Of a stretch of DNA of 64,000 nt, positions 57,656-64,000 are shown piece by piece. The notes under the pieces were generated by a model. The model was given only the letters and a program-made list of their open reading frames with translations. It had not been told where the DNA came from and did not search any database. Position 1 is the stretch's first letter; each line of letters starts with the position of its first letter. Position numbers and translations under genes: made by a program. This DNA comes from Pseudoxanthomonas sp. Root65. Its GTDB lineage: Bacteria > Pseudomonadota > Gammaproteobacteria > Xanthomonadales > Xanthomonadaceae. The DNA lies in NCBI RefSeq assembly GCF_001427635.1, contig NZ_LMHA01000002.1:372001-436000 (forward strand). Reading direction: 5' to 3'.

Positions 57656-59719
57656 TCACACCGTCGGCTGTCGGAGCACCGGATTGTCCCAGCCGGGACG
57701 CGGCGCAAAGCGGTCGCCGTGGCGGGCCTGCAGCGACTTCAGTTTTTCCAGCAGCACGTCGGGACCGACTGCCTTGACGTGCTCGATCGGACCGCCGCGG
57801 AACGGGGCGAAGCCGGTACCGAAGATTACCCCGGCATCCAGCAGGTCGGCATCGGCCACCACGCCATCGTGCAGGCAGGCGACGGCTTCGTTGAGCAGCG
57901 GCAGGATCAGGCGGTCCTCCAGGTCGTCCGGTGCCTTGTAGTCCTGCGGGACCTGCGGTTTCACGGCCTTCCCGTTTTCCCACGTGTACAGGCCCTGGCC
58001 GTCCTTTTTGCCGCGCTTGCCGGGTTCCACCGTCGCCAGCGCCGCGGGCAACGTCAGGCCGAGGAAGGGTGATAGCTCCGCGCCGACGCCCTGCGCCACA
58101 TCCAGGCCGACGGTGTCGATCAGTTCGATGGGGCCCATCGGCATGCCGAACTTCACCGCCGCCTTGTCGATCACCGGCCCGGGAATGCCTTCGGCATAAG
58201 CCGTCGCGGCTTCCAGCATGTACGGGAACAGCACGCGGTTGACCAGGAAGCCCGGCGTGCCGGCGACCGGCACCGGGAACTTGTCCAGCGCCTTGCAGAA
58301 CGCGGCCAAGCGCTTGACGTTGGTCTCGTCCAGCGCGTCGTGCTGCACGATCTCCACCAGCGGCATCATTGCCACCGGGTTGAAGTAGTGCAGGCCGGCG
58401 AACTGCGCCGGACGCTGGATGTGCTCGCGCAGTTCGGTCAGCGGGATGGACGAGGTGTTGGTGGTCAGCAGCGCGTCGGCCTTCAGGCGCGGCTCGAGGG
58501 TCTGGTAGAGATCGCGCTTGGCCTCGGGGTTCTCGATGATTGCCTCGATCACCAGGTCGGCCTGCGGCACGCCGTCGCCGGCCAGGTCGCCCTTCAGGCG
58601 CGCGGCCACGGCCGGACGCTTGCTCTCGTCCTTCACCTTCTTGGCGAACAGCTCCTGCGCGCGCGCCAGGGCGCCATCGATGAAGCGCTGCTCGCGGTCC
58701 TGCAGGGTGACGTTGAAGCCCTTGTAGGCCGACCATGCGGCGATGTCGCCGCCCATCACGCCGGCACCGACAACGTGGACGTGGGCGATGCCGTGGTCTT
58801 TGCCACCCAGACCCTTGAGACGTTCGGTGAGGAAGAAGATGCGGATCAGGTTGCGTGCGGTGGGCGTGCCGGCCAGCTTCACCACCGCCCTGCGCTCGGC
58901 GTCCAGGCGAGCCTGGATGCCCTTGCCGCCGGCGGTCTTCCACACGTTGATGAGCGCATACGGAGCGGGGTAATGCGCCTTCGGTGCCTTGCGCGCGACC
59001 TGCTTGGTCATCTGCGGTGCCAGGATCTGGCGGGCGAGCCAGCTGTTGCTGATCCAGCCGGTGAAGCGCTGCTTGAACGGACGCTGCGGCCGCGAAGCGA
59101 TCAGCGCGACGGCAGCATCGATCAGCACGGCAGGCTCGGCGATCTTGTCGACCAGCCCCATCGCCTTCGCCGAACTCGCCGACAGCGTGCGGCCCGTCAG
59201 CATCATGTCCATCGCCTTCGGCGAACCCACCAGGCGCGGCAGGCGCGCGCTGCCGCCCCAGCCGGGGAAGATGCCCAGCTTCACTTCGGGCAGGCCGATG
59301 CGGGTGGACGGGTCGCTGCTGGCGACGCGGTAATCGCAGGCCAGCGAAATCTCGGTGCCGCCGCCCATGCAGAAGCCGTGGATCGCGGACACCGTGGGGC
59401 AGGGCAGCTCGGCCAGTTTCTGGAACACGCTCTGGCCGCGGCGGATGGCGTCGTTGACGGTGCCCTTGCGGTCGAACTCCTGGAACTCCTTCAGGTCCGC
59501 GCCGGCGATGAAGCCGCTGGTCTTGGCCGAGCGCAGCACCACGCCCTTCGGTGGATCGATGGACAGGCGCTCGATGATGTCGGCCAGTTCGATCAGCACA
59601 TCCTGCGAGAACGCGTTGACGCTGGCGCCCTGGCGGTCGAAGGCCAGCACGACGATGTCGTCGTCGCGCAGCTCGGTCTGCCAGTGACTGAATCGCAGCC
59701 CATCGAAGTTCGTGGCCAT
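57656..59719 (-). CDS. Fatty oxidation complex alpha subunit (FadB/FadJ type)
   Basis: A 687-residue bifunctional enzyme. The N-terminal enoyl-CoA hydratase domain has SGFIAGADLKEFQEF, FCMGGGTEISLACDYR and LGIFPGWGGSARLPRL with its catalytic Glu; the NAD-binding domain starts HVVGAGVMGGDIAAWSAYKG (GxGxxG), followed by SSIPLTEL and HYFNPVAMMPLVEIV of 3-hydroxyacyl-CoA dehydrogenases. It is a little shorter than E. coli FadB (729). The thiolase partner (FadA/FadI) is not adjacent, so it resembles stand-alone FadJ-like enzymes of Xanthomonadaceae. Start at ATG 59719 with MATNFDGLRFSHW. Confidence 0.9.
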   Translation of the reverse strand: MATNFDGLRFSHWQTELRDDDIVVLAFDRQGASVNAFSQDVLIELADIIERLSIDPPKGVVLRSAKTSGFIAGADLKEFQEFDRKGTVNDAIRRGQSVFQKLAELPCPTVSAIHGFCMGGGTEISLACDYRVASSDPSTRIGLPEVKLGIFPGWGGSARLPRLVGSPKAMDMMLTGRTLSASSAKAMGLVDKIAEPAVLIDAAVALIASRPQRPFKQRFTGWISNSWLARQILAPQMTKQVARKAPKAHYPAPYALINVWKTAGGKGIQARLDAERRAVVKLAGTPTARNLIRIFFLTERLKGLGGKDHGIAHVHVVGAGVMGGDIAAWSAYKGFNVTLQDREQRFIDGALARAQELFAKKVKDESKRPAVAARLKGDLAGDGVPQADLVIEAIIENPEAKRDLYQTLEPRLKADALLTTNTSSIPLTELREHIQRPAQFAGLHYFNPVAMMPLVEIVQHDALDETNVKRLAAFCKALDKFPVPVAGTPGFLVNRVLFPYMLEAATAYAEGIPGPVIDKAAVKFGMPMGPIELIDTVGLDVAQGVGAELSPFLGLTLPAALATVEPGKRGKKDGQGLYTWENGKAVKPQVPQDYKAPDDLEDRLILPLLNEAVACLHDGVVADADLLDAGVIFGTGFAPFRGGPIEHVKAVGPDVLLEKLKSLQARHGDRFAPRPGWDNPVLRQPTV

Positions 59720-59958
59720 GCAGGGGACCATCCGTTCACGTATGGATAAGGCCGCTATCATCCCGAGGTTGTTTCATCCCCGTCAAATCCACATATCCGG
59801 GTGAACGTCGTCACGGGCGTGACCGGCAGCAGGGGATGTTCCCGCTGCGCCGGTTAAATTCTTGATAGGGCAACGGTTTGGACAAGGCGTTGAACTTTCC
59901 TCCGCTAGCGCGGTCACAGGGCCCGGCCAACGCCGAGCCGACAGGAGTGCGGCCCGGC

Positions 59959-60579
59959 ATGGCCGAAGTTGATCCAACCCAGGAGCTGGACCTCGAGCTG
60001 GTCAGGCGCGTGCAACGCGGCGACAGCGCGGCCTTCGACCTGCTGGTGCGCAAGTACCAGCATCGCGTGGTGGCGCTGATCGGGCGTTACATCCATGACT
60101 GGAGCGAGTGCCAGGACGTGGCCCAGGAGACGTTCCTGCGTGCATACCGCGCGCTGGGCAATTTCCGGGGCGATTCCCAGTTCTATACGTGGCTGCACCG
60201 TATCGCCGTGAATACCGCCAAGAACCATCTGGTCGCGCACAACCGCCGTCCGCCCACAGCGGACGTCGACGCCGCCGACGCCGAGCAGTACGACATCGGC
60301 GCGCGGCTGCGCGACACCGACACCCCCGAGCGCGAACTGATGCGCCAGGAGATGGAGGCGACGGTGATGCGCGCGGTGGACGGCCTGCCTGAGGAACTGC
60401 GGACCGCGATCACCTTGCGCGAGGTCGAAGGCCTCAGCTACGAGGAGATCGCGCAGAAGATGGACTGCCCGATCGGCACCGTGCGTTCGCGCATCTTCCG
60501 TGCGCGCGAAGCCATCGACGAACAACTGCGTCCCTTGCTGGACACCGACAGTGCAACCCGGGAGCGTGCCCGCTCATGA
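59959..60579 (+). CDS. rpoE: RNA polymerase sigma-E factor
   Basis: A 206-residue ECF sigma factor controlling the envelope-stress response. Region 2 reads LVRRVQRGDSAAFDLLVRKY and DVAQETFLRAYRALGNFRG; region 4 reads LPEELRTAITLREVEGLSYE and CPIGTVRSRIFRAREAID. It heads the rpoE-rseA-mucD order known from Xanthomonas and Pseudomonas. The ATG at 59959 matches the start of Xanthomonas RpoE; a TTG at 59878 would add 27 residues. The gene overlaps rseA by 4 bases. Confidence 0.95.
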   Translation: MAEVDPTQELDLELVRRVQRGDSAAFDLLVRKYQHRVVALIGRYIHDWSECQDVAQETFLRAYRALGNFRGDSQFYTWLHRIAVNTAKNHLVAHNRRPPTADVDAADAEQYDIGARLRDTDTPERELMRQEMEATVMRAVDGLPEELRTAITLREVEGLSYEEIAQKMDCPIGTVRSRIFRAREAIDEQLRPLLDTDSATRERARS

Positions 60580-61493
60580 CCGCCCGCAACGAGACACCGA
60601 CCATCGACAAGCTCGACATCCATCACCGCCAGCAGCTGTCCGCCCTCGTGGACGGCGAACTGGCCGCCGACGAAGCGCGCTTCCTGCTACGCCGCCTGCA
60701 GCACGACCACGAACTGGCCGGTCGCTGGGAGCGCTGGCAGCTGTGCGGCGACGTGCTGCGCGGAAAGGGCCATGCCCCTGCACCCGCCGGTTTCGCCGAG
60801 CGCGTGGCGCTGGCGATCGCGGCCGAATCGTCGGCATCTGCCACGGGCGCGGCGCCACACGCGCAAGTCACGCGTCCGCGCAACCTGCTCGCCCGCTGGG
60901 GCGGCGGTGCGCTGGCGGCCTCGGTGGCGTTGGTGGCCTTGTTCATGGCGCGCCAGCAATCGCCGCAGGACATGCCGGTGGGCGAGGGCACGCAGATGGC
61001 GTCGACCCAGGCGACATCGCCCGAAGTGAGGCCGGAAGCGCCGGCCGCGCCGGCCCCTGACGCCGAAGCCTATGCCGCCGCGGCGGTGGCCGTGGCGGCG
61101 AGCGTGCCGCGCCGGCAGGAAGCGACACGCCGCAGCGCAACCCGCAGCCAGCAGGCGGCGCGCAGTGCGCAGCGTGTGGCCCGTGCCGACGTCCCCGCGC
61201 GGGCGAACGGCACGGCGCAAGGCGCGCCACGGGGTGTGGATGCCACGACGCTGGTGGCCTCCGCGCCGGTGCCGGCGGCGTCCTCCAACCCGTTCTCTCA
61301 TCGCCCGCAGGAGACCGGTGTCGTGGCATCGCGCCCCTGGCCACGCTCCGCACTGTCGGCCTATCCGTCGGCCAGCGGCAGCCTGGCCACCGGCTACAGC
61401 GCGGATTCGGCGGCGCGGACGTTCTATCCGTTCGAGCCCCGTCTGCCTTCCAGCGCGCCGATCGCGGCGCCCGTCGACGCTCCCCGCGACTGA
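60576..61493 (+). CDS. rseA: Anti-sigma-E factor (RseA type)
   Basis: A 305-residue membrane protein. The N-terminal cytoplasmic domain (HHRQQLSALVDGELAADEAR and ELAGRWERWQLCGDVLRG) matches the sigma-E-binding domain of RseA/MucA. One transmembrane segment (GALAASVALVALFMA) is near residue 115. The periplasmic part is long, Ala/Pro/Arg-rich and poorly conserved. It holds RpoE at the membrane until cleaved by DegS- and RseP-type proteases. Translation is coupled to rpoE; rseB is absent, as in Xanthomonas. Confidence 0.88.
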   Translation: MTARNETPTIDKLDIHHRQQLSALVDGELAADEARFLLRRLQHDHELAGRWERWQLCGDVLRGKGHAPAPAGFAERVALAIAAESSASATGAAPHAQVTRPRNLLARWGGGALAASVALVALFMARQQSPQDMPVGEGTQMASTQATSPEVRPEAPAAPAPDAEAYAAAAVAVAASVPRRQEATRRSATRSQQAARSAQRVARADVPARANGTAQGAPRGVDATTLVASAPVPAASSNPFSHRPQETGVVASRPWPRSALSAYPSASGSLATGYSADSAARTFYPFEPRLPSSAPIAAPVDAPRD

Positions 61494-61556
61494 CCTTCGC
61501 GCGTCCGGCCTCGGTGCGGACGCGCGCGACTTCCTTGTTCCTTTTCTGATCGAGGC

Positions 61557-63080
61557 ATGCATTCGATGACTCCCCACGTCCGTCACCCCCTGTTGGCCCT
61601 GCTGATGCTGACCACGCCGCTGGCCGCCTGCGCGCAGCAGGCCGACGCGCCCGCGCCCGTGGCGTCCGCCGTTCCCGCCGTGGCGCAATCGACCGCGCCG
61701 CAACTGGTCACCGGGCTGCCCGATTTCACCCAGCTGGTGGAACAGGTCGGTCCTGGCGTGGTGAACGTGGAGGCCACCGTCGGCTCGCGCCGCAGCGCGC
61801 AGGCTCAGACGGGCGAAGAGGTCGAGATCCCCGAGATCTTCCGGCGCATGCTGCCGCCGGGCTTCCAGATGCCGGGTCACGGCCAGCAGGGCCCGCAGCG
61901 TCGCGGTACGTCGATGGGCTCGGGCTTCATCATTTCCGCCGACGGCTACGTGCTGACCAATCATCACGTCGTCGACGGTGCCGACGAGGTCAAGGTGACC
62001 CTGCCGGACCGCCGCGAGCTGACCGCCAAGGTCGTCGGCAGCGACCAGCAGTACGACGTGGCGCTGCTGAAGGTGGACGCCAAGGGGCTGCCGACCGTGC
62101 GCATCGGCAACTCGACTACGCTCAAGCCGGGCCAGTGGGTGGTGGCGATCGGTTCGCCGCTGGGCCTCGACCATTCCGTCACGGCCGGTATTGTCAGTGC
62201 CGTCGGTCGCAGCGCGTCCCCCGAGCAGCGCTACGTGCCCTTCATCCAGACCGACGTGGCGATCAACCAAGGCAATTCCGGCGGTCCGCTGCTCAATACG
62301 CGCGGTGAGGTGGTCGGCATCAATTCGCAGATCTTCTCGGTGTCCGGCGGCTATATGGGCATCAGTTTCGCGATCCCGATCGACCTGGCGATGGGGGCGG
62401 TGGAGCAGTTGAAGTCCACTGGCCGAGTCAGCCGGGGCCAATTGGGCGTGATCGTCGAGCCGCTGGATGCGGCCAAGGCGCGCGGCCTGAACGTCCCCGA
62501 TGCCCGCGGTGCCTTGGTCAATCAGGTGCTTGCAGGAAGCCCTGCCGGCAAGGCGGGTATCGAGATTGGCGACGTGATCACGTCGTTCAACGGGGCTCCG
62601 ATCAACCAGTCCAGTGATCTTCCGCCGCTGGTCGGCGTGCTGACCCCGGGAACCAAGGCCAAGGTGACGCTGGTACGTGATGGAAAACCGCGTGAGGTCA
62701 CGGTTACGCTGACCGAGCTGGATGAGGGCCAGGCGGTGGGAGGTACCGGTGCCACTCCCTCGCCGAATGCGCCGCCCGCGACATCGGGAGGCAATCCGCT
62801 GGGTATCGTCAGTCAAGCGCTGGATGCCAATACCCGCAAGCAGCTGGGTATCGAGGGCAATGACGGCGTACTGGTGACCCGTATCAATGATGCCGCGACC
62901 CGTGAGTCCGGCCTGGTGGGCGGTGACGTGATCCTGCAGGTAGGCCGGGCCAAGGTGAACAGTCCCGCCGCGCTGGATCGTGAGCTAGCCGGCGTGAAGC
63001 CGGGTGACACCGTCATGCTGCTGGTCCGCAGCCGGGGCGGGGTGACGCGCTTCCTCGCGGTGACCGTGGAAAAGGGCTGA
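61557..63080 (+). CDS. mucD: DegP/MucD-type periplasmic serine protease
   Basis: A 507-residue Do-family protease/chaperone. Catalytic triad: His in YVLTNHHVVDGADEV, Asp in QQYDVALLKVDA and Ser in INQGNSGGPLLNTRG. Two PDZ domains follow (around LGVIVEPLDAAKARG to ~400 and from LGIVSQALDANTRKQLG to the end). The N-terminus MLTTPLAACAQQADAPAP has a lipobox-like L-A-A-C, so it may be a lipoprotein rather than freely soluble. It degrades misfolded envelope proteins and damps sigma-E activity. It is 63 bases after rseA. Confidence 0.93.
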   Translation: MHSMTPHVRHPLLALLMLTTPLAACAQQADAPAPVASAVPAVAQSTAPQLVTGLPDFTQLVEQVGPGVVNVEATVGSRRSAQAQTGEEVEIPEIFRRMLPPGFQMPGHGQQGPQRRGTSMGSGFIISADGYVLTNHHVVDGADEVKVTLPDRRELTAKVVGSDQQYDVALLKVDAKGLPTVRIGNSTTLKPGQWVVAIGSPLGLDHSVTAGIVSAVGRSASPEQRYVPFIQTDVAINQGNSGGPLLNTRGEVVGINSQIFSVSGGYMGISFAIPIDLAMGAVEQLKSTGRVSRGQLGVIVEPLDAAKARGLNVPDARGALVNQVLAGSPAGKAGIEIGDVITSFNGAPINQSSDLPPLVGVLTPGTKAKVTLVRDGKPREVTVTLTELDEGQAVGGTGATPSPNAPPATSGGNPLGIVSQALDANTRKQLGIEGNDGVLVTRINDAATRESGLVGGDVILQVGRAKVNSPAALDRELAGVKPGDTVMLLVRSRGGVTRFLAVTVEKG

Positions 63081-63235
63081 CAGCCCGTCCGCGATTGCTT
63101 TAGCGTCCATCGCTCCGTCCTGGCGGGGCGATGGCATTTCGCGGCTCGGTCAAGCCGGGACGGCAAGCCCGCCCGCCGTCCGTGCGATAATGTCCCGCTA
63201 TTCCTGACGACCGCACAGGCCGCCGCGCACTCCCC

Positions 63236-64000
63236 ATGTCTTCCGATTCCATGCGGAATATCCGCAACTTCTCCATCATCGCGCACGTCGACCACGGCAA
63301 GTCGACCCTGGCCGACCGCATCATCCAGCTCTGTGGCGGCCTCGAGGCGCGCGAGATGGAAGCGCAGGTGCTCGACTCCAATCCCATCGAGCGCGAGCGC
63401 GGCATCACCATCAAGGCCCAGTCCGTGTCCCTCCCGTACAAGGCCAAGGACGGGCAGGTCTACCAGCTCAACTTCATCGACACCCCCGGCCACGTCGACT
63501 TCTCCTACGAAGTCAGCCGCTCGCTGGCCGCCTGCGAAGGCGCGCTGCTGGTCGTGGACGCCGCCCAGGGCGTGGAAGCCCAGTCGGTCGCCAACTGCTA
63601 CACCGCGGTGGAGCAGGGCCTGGAAGTGGTGCCGGTGCTCAACAAGATCGACCTGCCCACCGCCGACATCGAGCGTGCCAAGCGGGAAATCGAGGCCGTC
63701 ATCGGCATCGACGCGGAAGATGCCGTCGCCGTCAGCGCGAAGACGGGCCTCAATGTCGACCTGGTGCTGGAGGCCATCGTCCAGCGCATCCCGCCGCCGC
63801 AGCCGCGCGACACCGACAAGCTGCAGGCGCTGATCATCGACTCGTGGTTCGACAACTACCTGGGCGTGGTCTCGCTGGTGCGCGTGATGCAGGGCGAGAT
63901 CGGGCCGAAGAGCAAGATCCTGGTGATGTCCACCGGCCGCACCCACGAGGTGGACAAGGTCGGCGTGTTCACTCCCAAGCGCAAGGAGCTGAAGAAGCTC
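63236..64000 (+). CDS. lepA: Elongation factor 4, N-terminal part
   Basis: The first 255 codons of a translational GTPase; it runs off the window end. G1 is [16 protein letters not shown]2 [14 protein letters not shown]3 [15 protein letters not shown]4 LNKIDLP and G5 SAKTG. LepA acts in back-translocation and in 30S biogenesis. lepA directly after mucD is the usual order in Pseudomonas and Xanthomonas, with lepB next. A -10-like GATAAT is at 63186-63191. Start chosen at the ATG at 63236; an ATG five codons later is possible. Confidence 0.96.
   Translation, partial: MSSDSMRNIRNFSIIAHVDHGKSTLADRIIQLCGGLEAREMEAQVLDSNPIERERGITIKAQSVSLPYKAKDGQVYQLNFIDTPGHVDFSYEVSRSLAACEGALLVVDAAQGVEAQSVANCYTAVEQGLEVVPVLNKIDLPTADIERAKREIEAVIGIDAEDAVAVSAKTGLNVDLVLEAIVQRIPPPQPRDTDKLQALIIDSWFDNYLGVVSLVRVMQGEIGPKSKILVMSTGRTHEVDKVGVFTPKRKELKKL

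Noticed and set aside
63236-64000. Truncated lepA
   Set aside because: The gene is intact to the last base of the window; it is cut by the window edge and not by mutation.

Overview
This is a 64 kb stretch of a high-GC gammaproteobacterial chromosome. The gene content and order point to Xanthomonadaceae (Pseudoxanthomonas, Stenotrophomonas, Xanthomonas or Lysobacter group): a Kdo kinase next to a heptosyltransferase, a moaA-C-D-E run, a yceD-rpmF-fabH-fabD-fabG-acpP-fabF-pabB-mltG-tmk-holB-pilZ cluster, rpoE-rseA-mucD-lepA, and ffs/tRNA-Ser next to dnaX-ybaB-recR. The genus is inferred from family-level synteny, not proven.

Layout. 1-13.1 kb is core: the end of ppiD, a LysM transglycosylase, gloB, a methyltransferase, rnhA, an acetyltransferase, dnaQ, a PP2C phosphatase, tRNA-Ser(CGA), LPS inner-core genes, molybdopterin synthesis genes and a YncE-like beta-propeller. 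At 13.0-13.1 kb on the minus strand is the 4.5S SRP RNA gene. It is followed downstream by two more partial copies of its 3' half in a ~134 bp tandem array, which I consider the most unusual non-coding structure here.

13,182-29,990 is a genomic island inserted into the 3' end of tRNA-Ser(GGA). A 19-bp direct repeat of the tRNA end flanks it and a tyrosine integrase lies beside the intact tRNA. It carries a MobA/MobL relaxase with a divergent small mobilisation protein and a probable oriT, so it looks like an integrative mobilizable element. The cargo looks like a defence island: an OST-HTH (LOTUS) protein with an unrecognised partner, an XRE regulator plus SIR2-like protein pair, an HNH endonuclease, a second tyrosine recombinase, and a minus-strand cassette of an OLD-family ATPase/TOPRIM nuclease with three small uncharacterised proteins, one with a Cys-rich zinc-binding motif. 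Base composition drops clearly, most strongly at 21.9-23.2 kb. Candidates for an undescribed system are the OST-HTH pair, the OLD cassette and the XRE/SIR2 pair.

30-64 kb is core again: tRNA-Ser, dnaX-ybaB-recR, a HIT protein, a moxR-DUF58-tgpA-slp operon on the minus strand, a GT-C glycosyltransferase, maf, the ribosomal protein L32/fatty-acid cluster, topoisomerase IB, an unusual histidine kinase, a RluA-type pseudouridine synthase, an esterase, a FadB/FadJ-type beta-oxidation enzyme, and the envelope-stress operon rpoE-rseA-mucD leading into lepA, which runs off the window. Several genes have a -10-like hexamer exactly six bases before the start codon, consistent with leaderless mRNAs.
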